A stretch of DNA of 60,662 nucleotides from assembly GCA_034687125.1 (NCBI GenBank), contig JAQGBZ010000368.1, positions 1 to 60,662 of the forward strand, written 5' to 3'. This DNA is from Neelides folsomi (lineage: Eukaryota > Arthropoda > Collembola > Neelipleona > Neelidae). The notes under the pieces were generated by a model. That model worked only from the letters and a program-made list of their open reading frames with translations. It was not told the origin of the DNA and did no database searches. Both the position numbers and the translations under genes were made by a program. Positions 11,705 to 24,976 of the stretch are shown piece after piece (the first letter of the stretch is position 1; the number at the start of each line of letters is the position of its first letter).

Positions 11705-12566
11705 TTAACAGCGGAAATTGTTTAAATGAGATCAAAAATGATTAAGACGTGTTCATTATATGTGTAAAGAATAGCCGTCGTGCTGAGATTAAAAATTACA
11801 CGTGGCATTTAATTAACGTATTGCAAAAAGACAAATGTTGTGAAAAAGAAACGAGAAAATTGATTGATAAAATGGAAAGTAATTTGAAGAGTGAATGCAA
11901 CACTGGCATGAAATAGGCCGCTGGTTAGACTTAATTCTCATATTTAATTAAATTAACAAAAGACGCATCATAAACGTTTAATCGATCAATTGATTTTATG
12001 AATGGATGCTTGAATTATATTAAATGTCGAAAAGATGATGAAAATGAAAATTAACACATTTACAATTCATTAAATTAACCTTCATATTGCAATATTTGGT
12101 AATTTCCGAATTTATATTCCGTAATTTCGCATACTTTTCATATCAAGTTAATGAAGGTGAATTATTAATTGAATATGTAAATAATTGTGATTGATGAAAT
12201 TTATAAAAGATTTATTCGAGGGTAAATAAATTACAAAGTAGAATATTAAAGCTAAGAGTCGAGAGAGGTTCAAATCACAAATATACTGCGCAAGAAGGGA
12301 AACACCGTTGGCCCGAACTTCCTCTCCAAATTCATGGAATATTTAAAGAGAGTCATATTATTTTGTAAGCGTAGGACTCTTTCCTTACTACCGACAAATA
12401 AATTCACGTATCGCTTGAATCTCCGCCTAAAATCAACACAATTAACAAAGTTATTATATAACACAAAAAATGTCTGAACCTCACAATTGCAAAAACGTGC
12501 AAAATTACAAAAAATGTAAAATTATAATGAGATTTGAATTGAAGAATTTTGTAAAAATATAATTTT
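11705..12566. other. Intergenic and PDE7 3' UTR
   Basis: AT-rich. It contains a minus-strand AATAAA at 12216-12211, which is the probable PDE7 polyadenylation signal about 350 bp past the stop. A minus-strand acceptor TTTTAG at about 12430 could serve an alternative last PDE7 exon: splicing from GTGATT just before the stop would change the C-terminus from SSGD to SSGGDSSDT. Confidence 0.5.
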
Positions 12567-15500
12567 TCAATCACCCGAGGAGTCTGATTCGGATGAGCAA
12601 GAACCTGTTCCAAAGATTGCCTCAACTGGAAGTGACCCACGACGAACCGTCCGGGACCAAAAAGGTTCTTCGATGAGGATCCCTTTGACCGGGGCAACTT
12701 TGGCGGCCGCGAAGAGCTCTGGCCCTCCCGAACTTCCCCGCTTTAACTCACCGCCCCATGGAACCAATTGGATGAGGCAGAGCGGACCTTCACTGGCACT
12801 CGGAAGCGACCCGCGACGTCCCGTTCGCCCACATTTACCCCGAAAAGCTATATTTACAAAAAATTATTAATAATTTAAAAGTTTATTAATTACTAAATAT
12901 ATTAATTATATAGTTGGTTAATTAATTATATTAGTAGTTAATAAATTATATTTAATTAATTTTGGTTTTTACATTGTCTGAGGAGGTCTGTAGGAGCGGA
13001 AGCTCTTCTTCCCTTGGCACCCTCCGAATGATACTGGGTCGGGTCAGAGCGTCGGTCCTGTCCCCCACGGGTTCCCATGTCTCCCGCCTTTCGGTTGCTC
13101 GGCCATTCAAACTCCTCCTCGTCCGTCAGACTACACCGACAAATGGCACTGCTCAATCCAGCACAGCCTTTAGCCTCCTTACCCAATAATAATAATTCCA
13201 TACCTTCTCCACAGCGGTCTCTTTGAGCTGGTCGTTGGTTCAGTTTGGGTCGCCGAGTCCAACGTGGTCGAAGCCCCTGATCCTCTCCTCGGCGGTTCGC
13301 CCTCGTTATCGTCCGGCGGCGGGAACTGATGGACGTAGATTTCCAAAGGACTCGTTTCTCCCTCACTCTGTCGATCTTCCTCGTCGATGACTGCACATAC
13401 ATGGAGGGCCTCGGAGGAACTCCCGCTCCCGCTTCTTTCCTCTCCCTCTGGGCTTTTCCGCATCCGGTGTTGGGAGATGATTTGCGAGGCTGAGAGTGTT
13501 GTTGGGGAAAGGGCCGCTGCAGCTGAAAGGAACCGCGGCCGGGAAAATGGATTGTTGGCGTCTGAGAGGGAAACGACGGGACAAGTTTGTTGACGGATTA
13601 AATGCCGTCGTTGGTCCTCGAGCTCAGCCGATTGGGTGAGGGAACTGTGGGCCACTGAGGGAGACATGGAAAGGATTGAAGTGTGGGGGCAGAGGGAGTC
13701 GAGTTCGGTAGTCGGGGGGAAATCGATGAGTTCTTCGCTCCCTGACCCCAAACATGACTCGAGACGGGTCAGCCGGGAGGCGGGGGAGGAGGGGGCGGAG
13801 GGGCTCGAGGATTCCCCGCTTCCGCTTTCTCCGCCGACTCTCTCCAGGTGAAGAATTGTTCGGGACGGGAGGGGTTTGGGAATTCCGATGCCACCAGGCA
13901 AACTTTCCCGACGAACCACCGTCCTAAAACATTTAAAAATTAATCATTGTTATAAACATTAAATTAAATAGAAAAATTAATTAAGCTACAATAATTGTAA
14001 ATAAATAATTCTGTAAAATAATTACATAATTTAGAAATTATTGTGAATTATGTAATTATTTTACTGAATTATTTACTAAATTATTTTCAGTTATTCCTGC
14101 CCTAATATTAAAATTAAAAGTTTCTTTCTAATTCACCCTAAATTATATAAATTGAATATAATCAATAAAGAAAGTTTTGAAGAGAAAACTAAAAAGTTCA
14201 ATTTCCTAATTTCCGTCCTTTTCCTTTTATCTACAATTTCCCAACATCTTAACTAAATTGAAGGCAAAGACGGTTGAAGTCGATTGTGAGTCTCCTTCAT
14301 GTGTAATGAAGAAAAGATAAAGAAAACTTCGTGTCTTCAAATCATCTCTGCCATTGACGTTTTAATAGAACCAAAAGGAGTCCTTTGTCCTTTTTACGCT
14401 CTCCTTCAAATAGATAAAATGAACATCTATCTTTATAAAATATCAGGGTTTGTGCTATTAAGCAAACTTTTAGCTCTTACTGCAACAGTTACCATTTACA
14501 ACTAAATTGTAAATGCCAATCTGACCGGAATCTTTCCATGTAAAATGTAACAGGGCCTTTTTTTAATTAACCCGATCGTCCTCGAGAAATCTGCGACAAT
14601 GTGGGTTTTGGCAAGAAGGAGTTTTACAAACTTTTGAAATATTTTGGAAAAGTTGGCGAGTTTGAGTTTGACATACATATGGAAATGTTTTTTCACAAAT
14701 TCTTTCCCTCTTGCCTGATTCTTTATGATTTAAAAAAAAATATTTATTTGTTAATTTATCTCCGGGCCCAAAATGTGCCTGGTGATCATAGCTATGCTAA
14801 AGTCCGATTCGGAATCTGACCGGGCTGGAACACACAAAATCGGAACATGATCGGAACCCGACCGGACCGGAATGCATGAAATCGTAAAGCTATCGAAACG
14901 GGCCCTGACTTTAACGTAAAAAATCGGAAAGCGATCGGAATCGTTCCTGTCCGTACCGACCTTCAGGCACGGATAATACCCGAATCGGGTAGCAAATGCC
15001 AAATTCTGTGCCATTGTCATGATTTTAAAAGGTTTTTAATTTTAATTGAGCCCACACTGTTGTAATAAGAGCTAAATGTCGACGGATTACCGAAATACAC
15101 TGATATTTTATAACTAAAGATCAGCAATGGGCCCGTCTCCCGACGGGTTGATAACTTCTTTCCATTAGAAACTATTAAATGGTGAATATATTATCTAGAA
15201 TTTCCAACTTTAAAATAAGAATCTTATTATTTTTGCCGGATTATACAAATGATTGATAAGAACAATATAATACCATTTAATTCAATAACAAGTTGGAAAT
15301 CCTTGAAAATATATGCACTATTTAATAGTTTTTAATGGAAAGAAGTTACCAACCTGTCGGGAGATGGGCCCATTGTTGGTAATAAACCTAACAAAATAAT
15401 ACAAAAGATATTTACAAAGATATGACAAAAGATTATTTTGTCCTTTTCCAAAAGATAAATAAAATGACTTTTCTCTCCCTCTTTTCTCCCCAAAATCGCG

Positions 15501-18331
15501 TGGTGAGTTTTCCATTTCTCCTTTTTATTCCCAATTCGCCCAATTCACTCAAATTCATTCAATTGAGTAGTTTGATTCACTTTTTACATCAATACACCCA
15601 TTTCACAAGTTTATATCAAAGGCAGGAAATAAATATTATAAAATGGTTCAAAGTGGAATGTGGGTCCTTTCATCTTCCTCCAACCCTTATGAAACTTATG
15701 AGTCTTATGAGAGTAACAAAGGAATTCCTCACGAACCTTCCCACGACCCTTGAGTTGATGAGGAGTGTCGGCGGAACGTGAATGTGGGATCCGATGAGGC
15801 CGGTGGCGATGGAATGCCTTCGTCCGTCCGGTCTCGGGATCGAGTGATGGTCGGCGGAGGGTGGGAGGAGATGCGGGCGTTTCGGATCTGCCGGGCTTGG
15901 GTCCTCCTCTTCATCTTCATCACTTGCACTGGTCAATCTAATAATTTTTAATTGTACTTATTTAATTTAGTAATTAGAAATAAACGACTTAAAAATGCCT
16001 ATGTAAGCATCTGAGTTCTGAGGGAAACGGGAAATGATCCTGGTTTAATTTAGCTACCTATGGTCAATCTACGCAACTAATTATTTACCCTCAATTGCCG
16101 TTAGATGTCAGGTAAGAAAGTAGTATAATGCCCCAATTTTTAATTGAAAAACAGAAAAAACGGCCGAATTTGTGTATTTTAATGCTATTTTGACCAATAT
16201 TGTGAATTTTAATGTTCTTTATGGAAAAACGTAATGGTTTTATGTAATATAATAATGTTCTTTTGAGAAAAAAGCTAAATGTATGTAATTATCTATGTAG
16301 TTATCTATTATGTAATTATTTAGCTATCATGCTATTTATGACAATGAAAATTTTAAAGGTTCTTACGTCCATCCTGCATCCGACGAAGACGTTTTGGTAT
16401 CGAATCGGACCGAACGTCGTTCGCTTCGTGCCTTTGCCTTCAAAAAGGCTGCGTTGAGGGACGGGGACTCGGCATCTTCGATTAAATGCTGCGGTGGCAT
16501 TTCGGCCAATTCCACCCTTGCGGCTTCGTCCACCAACAACTGATCCCACATCCGTTTGTTAGCTGTTAAATTATCCATCATAACCCGCGAGAGCGGAGTT
16601 TGCAACATTCGGTTCCACTCTTTGAATAGCGGAAGAACGACATAGTCAAAGAACCCGGTTTGAATCTTGGGGACGGACGTCTTGTATCGGTCGCACGTGG
16701 AGGTTACAGGGAGAGCTAATTGCCTCTCGTAGTCCCCTTGGCGGAAAAACTCCTCACAGACCTTCATGCTCCATTTCTTGGAAATGTCCCAAGGGCGACA
16801 AGGATTGCAAATGTCAGCACATTTAAGAGCAATTTGGAGGACAAAGTGGCGAACTTCGGCTCGGCCCATGTCAAGCGTGTCCGTGTCCAAATACTCCTAC
16901 ACAATAAAACAAAATCGATAAAATTCCTATACAATTCCTCTATGACAATTATTGAAGGTGGGTGGAAGTTGTTTGTAAAAGCTGAACTAAATGATTTTAA
17001 TTACTTTGAGACTTGTAAGGAACTCTTGTTGGCGTGTGATGTCCGTTGCAAGGACCAAGGATCTGATTTGTTCCTCAACTTCTAATGTCCTGGCTGGTCC
17101 GAGAACATCCGACACTCCGCTTTCGTTCAAACAACCCATGGCAGAACGCCAATGGTGATTTTCAAGTACGGAAGAATTCTAAAATATTTAAATATTAAAG
17201 TAATAATTAATTTAATTACTAAAAATTACATTCTAGCATTCAATTTTCCCGGTTATATTAATATTACGGCAGTCTTTAGTTTACCTTGTACAGAGCTGCT
17301 AAATGATTGGAAGTAGCTACGAGGAATGGCTGGTTGACCCCAGGATGATCAAGGTCATGGGTCACTGCAGCCACAATGGCCGAGAGTATCTCAATGGGCA
17401 GGAGGCTCTCGAGAATGAATTTCTCTTGAAGGAAGCAATGCATGGCTTGAGTCACGTCCGCTGCATGGACAGCATTATGATATGGATTCCTCCAATGGTA
17501 TCCATCTTCAATGATCGCTATTTAAATAATAACAATCTTAATTATTTCATATAAATAATACATAATATCTGTATTTAACTACCAGATACATGTATTGTAT
17601 GTAATACAAAGAGCTTAATGTTTTATGTATCATGAGACATCTTGAACAAAATAATTCATTGTAATAATTCATTTTATAGTAATTTATTGAAGTTAATTAG
17701 AGAGCAAGGGAATGAATAAAAAAAGAGGAATGAAGAAGATTATAACAATTATAACAAATATAACCTTATGTAATTTATAAGGTTTGACGAAGACCTTCAA
17801 AACTCATAATTTATTCTTGGTGGTTATTCTTACAAAAGAGCTTCCAAACGATGACGGGGTCGAGGTTGAATTCCTCCAACAGCCCGTACTCCTTGAAGAG
17901 GTGAACACATAAGTTAGGAAGTGGACGGCCTGCAATCAAACAAAATAATAAATTATTCATTCAATAAATCTCTACACGTTGTAATTAACTTCACTGGATC
18001 CAATGTGTTTTAAATCCAATCCAATATTTTAAAGATTAATTGGGAAATTAATCAATTTATTTTTCTCACCGCCCGTCACGTTGTCGAGGATGAAGGCATT
18101 GAAGGCCCATTGGTTTATCCTCCCTAGGACGAGATTCGTCTGAGACGGCGAGAGGTCGTCGATGAGCGTGGGATCTTTGAACATAAAAGTCCGGACGAAC
18201 TTCCGTCGTCGTCTTCGTCGTTGGACCGTGAGGAATGGGCCAGTGATGGAACTTCGCTCTACCATAAGCAGTCGGTCGAGTAGCCGACTCTCCTCGACTT
18301 TTTCGCCACCATCGCCCCTCATCTCGCCCAT
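12567..18331 (-). CDS. Pde7: PDE7-like cAMP phosphodiesterase with long RRxS-rich tail
   Basis: Exons 18331-18070, 17929-17834, 17517-17285, 17178-17005, 16896-16367, 15928-15737, 13923-13204, 13151-12973 and 12847-12567 join in phase to about 888 aa. PDE7 enzymes hydrolyse cAMP to AMP. The catalytic domain (about residues 100-400) shows [58 protein letters not shown] and [19 protein letters not shown]; the last is PDE7-type, PDE8 differs there. Metal-binding His/Asp residues are intact. Behind it comes a 450-residue Ser/Pro-rich tail with six RRxS sites (RRHS, RRES, RRGS, RRAS, RRGS, RRGS). Vertebrate PDE7 has no such tail; PDE7A instead has RRGAIS repeats at its N-terminus. If the donor at 15736 is not used, exon 15928 reads on to a TGA at 15670 and gives a 517-aa form. 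More 5' exons are possible. Confidence 0.85.
14002..14073. repeat. 30-bp inverted repeat in PDE7 intron
   Basis: Left arm about 14002-14031 and right arm about 14046-14073, built around GTAAAATAATTACATAATT and its reverse complement, with a loop of about 14 bp. Only one mismatch is visible in the arms (CTG against CAG). Confidence 0.7.
15121..15381. mobile_element. 260-bp foldback (MITE-like) element in PDE7 intron
   Basis: Left arm from 15121 and right arm ending at about 15381 are long reverse complements. The outer parts match over about 70 bp (CAATGGGCCC, TCTCCCGAC, AACTTCTTTCCATTA, AACTATTAAAT), and similarity continues inward through TTTCCAACTT towards the centre. There is no coding capacity. 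The structure suggests a non-autonomous foldback transposon. I could not define a clean target-site duplication. Confidence 0.7.
15929..16366 (-). other. PDE7 intron, featureless
   Basis: 438-bp AT-rich intron between the exon encoding the end of the catalytic region and the first tail exon. I see no gene or repeat of note. Confidence 0.6.
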
Positions 18332-20150
18332 ATCTTAAAAATAGAATTTTCAAAATTCAAGTAACTAACTTTTAAGAGTGTTATTTATTTAGCGTAAGTT
18401 TAGCGTGACTGTTTAAACAAATCAAAAATCTCTAATTGATTTATGTGTAATTGAATCAACTAATCTGAACAATTAAAACACCCAGATGTTAAAACTCGTG
18501 TCAAACGGTTAATTAATTCATTTGGATTAATTCATCTGAATTAATTCATCAAGATTAGTATATTTGGATTTATTCACCAAATTGATAAGTCGGAGCGAAC
18601 AGAGGAAATTCTAATTAACAAATACAATAAAATGAATGCCAGAGGTTAATTAATAAAATCCCTTTGATCAACTCACAGAATGTGTATTTTATTAATTAGC
18701 CCAACTTTCATATTACTTTCATATTAAACCTTTCCATTTTGTTGAGATAAGCTGGAGATTAATTAAGAGAGAGAGAGAAATTAAGAAAGAGAAAGAGATT
18801 TCAAGAGAAAGGAAAAATAGAGAATTCTCCCAACTTGGAGGGAATAATTCATAAAGAGAGAATCCAATGAAAGAAGGATTCGTTCTTCTTCATAATAATT
18901 CTAATTAACTTTTTCGGTCCGTGTGTTCCTTCGTGTGTAGGTGTTTAATTGGACTCTTTGAGTGGAGAAGGATCGATGGAGATGATTCGCCCGGGAATCC
19001 TCAGACCTTCAACACTTCAACCGGATCATTCGATTCACTCAAACTTTCTTCCAAATTTCATTTATCGCTTCAAATTCTTTTCCCCTTCACCTCGAACTCT
19101 TTCAAGCTCAATTCCCGTCTTAACAAACTTTAACACCTCAAGGAACGGTCCCGGGATTCACAAAAAAGAAACCCGGGAATTTTCCATCCGGGTGACAAAT
19201 TCCGTTCATTTGCTCTTTCTTTTTTTCCTTTGAGCTCCAATTACACAGTTTTCCTCATTATCTCCCTTTCCCCTCGTTATATGAATTGAAGGAAATAAAT
19301 GAGATTTTCCTCTTTTATTAAATTCCAAGTTGATATAAAAAATCTCCCAATGATTGGAATTGAAATAAATAACTTTTGAACGTAAATAACATTTTCAGAG
19401 TTTGACAATCTTGAAAATTTGGCTCAAGTTTCCGTATCTTGGTATGGAAGGAAATATGTGAAAAGAAAGTTGATCTCCCAAACCTCATTAATTTCCTGGA
19501 AATCCTTCGAGACTTTTCAAATTAAGAAGTAATAAGTCTAATAAGAAGGGAGTTAATTCGGAATGGGAATTGGGACCCAATTGGAATTAACATAATGGAA
19601 GTAAAAAGGAATTCCAAAAACCTTCTTATTTACACCATTCGTACTTTAGAGCGAAGCTTTAGCGCGAAGCTTTAGACCTTCGATGCGAATTTATATTCCG
19701 GGTATAAAGAATAAGAAGCCAATTTGCGTTGGACATAATAAATTGCGAAATGTGCTAATCATCTTTATTATTGGTTTATTTGAGCATTGCTATCTCAACT
19801 TGAAGTTAAATTCAAATTATATTCCGACAATTCCCAAATGTTCCAATGCAATGCCAAATGCACAATGTTTAAACAATTCCAAGTAAAGTAAATTCCAAGT
19901 AAAGTCTCCTCAAGTTAAGATTATAATATAAATATAAGACAATGTATTTATATATGTATTTAATATATAAAAAGACCAAGAAGAAGAAATTAGAGAACAA
20001 AGGTGAATTTCTCACAATTGAAATTCAAAAGTCAAAAGGGCAAAATTTATTCTCAACCTGCTAACTAAATTATTCAAATATTAGGAATTTTTTCTCTCCT
20101 CTTTCATTTTCCTCTTCACCTTTTAGAAGTTGGAATTAAAGGTAATTGAC
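18332..20150. other. Region upstream of the PDE7 coding start
   Basis: No supported gene. 18760-18805 is a purine-rich GA tract. 18940-19220 is GC-richer with an open + frame but no splice or protein support. About 19645-19675 has two copies of GCGAAGCTTTAG. This stretch probably holds 5' UTR exons or the proximal promoter of the PDE7 gene. Confidence 0.4.
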
Positions 20151-20207
20151 GTCGTTAGAAAAGTATGTAGGTTGGTTTTTGAGAGAAAAAAGTGTTTATT
20201 TCTCTCT

Positions 20208-20273
20208 GCCTCCCAATTACCCAATTGACTCCTTCCACCTCAACTTGGACGCCTCGGAGACTTGAAGTGCGGC
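20208..20273 (-). CDS. Candidate alternative first exon (PDE7?) with an RRxS motif
   Basis: A minus-strand ATG at 20273 begins MLRRTSSLRGVQVEVEGVNW and runs into a good donor GTAATT at 20207. The GC-richer, Arg/Ser-rich peptide resembles the RRxS style of the PDE7 tail and of PDE7 N-termini. However, its phase-0 end does not match the phase needed by the acceptor just before ATG 18331, so it cannot be joined directly. It may need a missing exon, or it may be chance. Confidence 0.25.
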
Positions 20274-22119
20274 GGAGCATTAAACGACCTGCTTCCACAG
20301 ACACTCCCAGGAAAATGCGATTTATATAAAATAAAACTAACTTGGATGTTATAAATATTACAAATACCTTCAACCAAGTACACGTATGGTATGTACAGAT
20401 ACATAAGTACACTTCATACAATATCAACTACATAACTATTTTGAAGTATTTTGTACATATGTAAAAAGATAATCTAATTTGCCTCCTCCTTATAAATTGA
20501 GGATTTGAATTCATCACAGTTTGCTCAGAAGACTGAAACAACTGCGTACATATTTATGAGAAGAGTTCTTCGTTGTGGGAAAAAAGGAACAAAATTCAAC
20601 CTTTTCCCTTCTTATAAATTCTGGCCCAAATAATCTGAGAGTATAAATTAAGTTTAACATGATATTTCATATAGTTGGATGATATTTCCCTAATATCCCT
20701 TTTTACATACTTGGAGAAGGAGTTTGGGAATTTTGGAGTTTGTGAGTCAAACAAAGTCTCGACGTTGATGAAATGTATATAATTTATAAAAAACATTATG
20801 AGAAACACCGCCATGTCTGCAATTCCTCTCTTTCACTCAAAGCTTTCCAGAGCTCACAATTTCCACCTTTGGACCACTTTAATATTTAGACAATATTTCA
20901 TATAACACAATCTACGTACTGTCAATGAGTATTATATTTATACATATATACATATATCTGTATTGCATTGTACAATCAGTTTATAAGAAAAAGAGTATAT
21001 TTACGAAAATTTCAAGGAAGATTTTTTATAAATAAATATAAAATAAGATTTTTATATGTTAATGACAATTGTGTGTTTTAATAAAATTATATGAAAAGTT
21101 GCCCAACGATATTTCCATATTTAAAAGAGGAATTTTGGCAGTTGATGAGAATAGAAATGGAGAAATTACCTTTTTTGCTGCATAAGTTGAGGAAGAATCC
21201 ATTATTGGGAAGAGGAGAGAACCCGGCTTCCTGAAACACCCAAAAATACACACAGTCAGACACGAGATAACTCAGAAAACTCATCTAATCAGCTTAAATA
21301 TCTTTAAATATGCTACACAGTCAAAAGCACCCCAATTCCTTCTTATGAAGTTCTCGCAATTGCAAAAATAAACGGCCAGTTAAACCAATTTCCTTTATGT
21401 TAAAACTAATTATAAAATTAACTAAAAGTAAATAATATACCTAAACTGTGTAAACACAACTAGAAAAAATGACTACAAATCCATTTCATTGTAAATGTAC
21501 CTTTGTAAGCACCTAATAATGCTCCCTAATATAAATAAGTAAATATGTACAAGTAATACAAATATTACATGTGTAAGTGTACAAATAAATAAATTTAAAA
21601 TTAATGAATAAATTTCAAATAAATATCAAATTAGGCGGGCCAGTGTCACACATTCGCACATTTTAACCTCAGTTAAATATTTGAATAACCTTTCATAATA
21701 TTTCTCTCATTTGAACCTCTCATCTAAACATGTTCAACTTCCCATAAATTATCTTTCCAATCCTGAGATCAATGACAATTGTAAATGAGTATCTATTTTG
21801 TTCCTATTTGTCTATGGACGTAAAAGTGATTCTCCTTGCATGGAAGGTGGACGAGGTAGAAAGTGGGGCAGTCAATCTTGATGCCATTTGTCATTGAACT
21901 CAATGTGCGATCCCCCTTTGATGGATTCCCAACCTGAAGGTGAGTTTGTGATGGGAACATTATGAGGAATATGATGAGGAATATTACAAGAGAGCCGTAA
22001 ATCAATTTCTCGGGCCAAGCGGCCGTGAGGGAAAATGGGTCGCCTCAACACTCAACTCATCACCTTACTTAGCCCTCACTCACTCAAAAAATTCACACAT
22101 TCTCACACGGAAATATCAA

Positions 22120-22310
22120 AACTTCCCATATACCCAATATCTATACTTTACTAAATATCTCAATTCTCATATATCAAATATGTCAATTTTGTATATGCCA
22201 AATAACTCAATTTGCCATATACCAAATATCTTAAATTGGTATACAACTTGAAATATCTTATAACTTGAATTGGCATATAGCTTGAATTGGCATATAACTT
22301 GGCAATATCT
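22120..22310. repeat. Degenerate short repeats, CTTGAATTGGCATATA family
   Basis: Irregular direct and inverted copies of a 16-18 bp word around TTGAATTGGCATATA and its partial reverse complement (CATATACCAAATATC). Three tandem direct copies lie at about 22258-22300. Confidence 0.5.
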
Positions 22311-24976
22311 CTACTTAGAGTACTTACGATTAGTTAATAAACATTACCTACCTAAGTTTATAACAAAATTGTAATATACAAATCCTTCCATCATTGGTTG
22401 TATCATATAATGTTGTAAATCGTTAATAGCTAATTGCCCATTCCACTCTATGAGTACTAAAAAAGTATATCATTTGTTACAACTACTGGATTTTAAGGGC
22501 AAAATAGTAAATTCTTGATAAATTCGCAATACGGGAGTTTTTCAGACCTTTGAATTCCTTCACCTTGCGAATCGAACCAAAGGCAGAAAGGAATTTAAAT
22601 GCACTTGACAAATCTCGCAAACACAAATGTACAAATTGAAAAAGGCAACAAAAATACAATACAGGGAGATTCCTGTATATCCATAATATAACTATTTATT
22701 ACATTCTATTCTACCATATAAGATGAATAATTGCAAATTGCAATATATACCAATATATGACATACTAATATTATATTTATGGACATTATAAAGAGAAGCT
22801 ACGAATTTTATATCTACTTCCATATTTACTATATTAAGTTATAAGTAGTTATTTTTTAATATAATGATTTGGTTTATTGTCCATTCCTTGGTTTGTATTG
22901 GAGGAGATGAGGAATTTTTACGAGAGAGTTTGAGTGAGTAAATAAAAGTTGTTTTATCGTCTGGTGTGTCTCCACAGGATATAAAAAAACTTCCATTTCC
23001 CCTCCATCTCCCAAAGTGTCCCTTTAAAGAAGGAGGGTGAAAAGAAGACGATCTCCCTGAATGGAATGTGGAGATTTAAAATGGTGGTCGTCTCCTCCAT
23101 CGCCTCCCTCACATTGCTCAAGGAAATGGGGAAATGAGGAATTTTCCGCACAATTTCCCCCCTCTTGCTTATTTATAAATTAACCCAATTCGCCCGACAA
23201 CCTCCGAAAACTCCCTCGCAACTCCTGTCACGTCCAATTACCCACCGAACACCTCAGACCAAAAAAATCAATCCTCCTTCCATTATCATTTTATCCTCAC
23301 TTTATATTTACATTAATCTTAGATATACAGTAATCTGTATATTCTTTAATAACAATAACAATAATCTATTTAGCCTTTATCTTCAAATTAAATAGTCTCA
23401 AAATTACTATACGTTAAATTCTAAACAATAAATGTATCTATAAATGTATAAATGCCCTTGTCAGTCATATAGATAGATAGATATACCTATGTTTAATATA
23501 AGCTCCTGAATAGAAATATTATACAATAGTAATATTATTCGCATATTAGCTACTTGTATTGTATTTACTTAATTCATTATTTTGGCGCTGTTTATTATGC
23601 GCTTGCAACAGCGAATAAGAGATAACCCCCAGCTATACAAACATTTGAATACATTTAATATACATATATGTAATAGTTGTGGAAATGAGAATTGTCCTAT
23701 GTGTACATGTAAATAAAGACATTAAAGTTGGACAAACCCTGTGTGGATAAATATGGATATATTGGGGATATGTTCATGCATTGTATTGGATCTCTTTATC
23801 AGAGTTTCTCTTTACGAGTTGTTCCAATCTCCCCACCAGCCTCCTCCATATCTCTCCTTATAAAGGCAATAAACAGCTCTCTAATAAATAATTACAAACT
23901 GACGAGAAAACTCTTCAGAGTCTCAACATTAATCCAAATACTAAGAGGTCTCAAAATAAATTAAGTCGAAACTTGAACAAAAACTCTAAAAATCTTTCCA
24001 TCTTGTCTCTTAAATAATTTTACTCATATGTTCCCATATACCTAATCATAAATAATTTACAAAATTTTGATAAAATCAAAATTGTCCCTCAAATTATGTT
24101 TGTATTGCATTAACATGATACTACATACATAATCTGTATGTAAATAATATCATATACAAAATTACATCTGTATGTGTTTATGATAAAAGAATGCAAAGTT
24201 GTAACGTTATAAGTCTTATAGCTAAAGTAAAGTTCAAAAGAATGTTACTTTGATATTCCTGAACAAATCTATTATTGTTTCCGAAAAAAGTTCTTCAGTT
24301 GAAAAAAATAATAAATTGGCGCACTTTCCACTTGTCACTGCCGATGAGACTGAATTGATCCGAATCAGTTTAATTGTCTTAATTGTAATTGTGTGAAGCG
24401 TGGACCAATTGATTGTGGGAGTTTAATTGAATGTGTTGTGTGTAATGTTGTTTGGAGGTTCCTGGGTCGGTGAGTGTCGGTGAAGCAATGCGGGTCTGTT
24501 TGGGAGAGTTTAGCAGTGGGAGGTGTATTGGTCCCTTTGGGCGAGACGCAACCTTCCCATTCATCTCCTCCCATGTAGGTCAATCACTAAACTTATCTCC
24601 CCCACACAGGGAGAGTTGGACAACAATTGGACGACCATTACGGCCTTATCCCCTCACTCACTTCCGACTCCAAGTTCAATCAAATTCAATCCAACACATG
24701 TTATGTACCTTCAACAAATTCCTTTAACTAAAATTTACAACCTTACAAATACAACTTGCAAAATACATAATAACCCGTAACAAACACATACACATAAACA
24801 TACCATAACCATACAGTACAAAAAATATCAATACTTTTTTGTTATCATAACATACAAGTACCTATACAGTTTTTTGTACTGTACAATATTATATTTAGTA
24901 TGTACGTGTATGTATTTACAATAACTATATGCATACTAGGTAGGTACATACATACTACGTACATGTACTACCATAA

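Larger units (their letters stand above)
13924..15736 (-). other. Large PDE7 intron with foldback elements
   Basis: A 1.8 kb intron, far longer than the others in this gene. It holds the inverted repeats at 14002-14073 and 15121-15381. About 14790-14990 carries a GC-richer, degenerate stretch with repeated ATCGGAA and CCGGAC words, probably an old repeat fragment. Its 5' end (15670-15736) is open in the frame of the preceding exon and may be a retained alternative 3' end. Confidence 0.55.

Noticed and set aside
13387..13851. + strand open frames and minus-strand 12956-13402 frame
   Set aside because: GC-rich shadows of the PDE7 tail exons. The minus-strand frame is partly real (12973-13151), but its upstream part is out of frame with the tail.
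18921..19233. Open frames of 70 and 94 codons on the + strand
   Set aside because: No recognisable protein, no splice sites, and a local GC rise explains the length.
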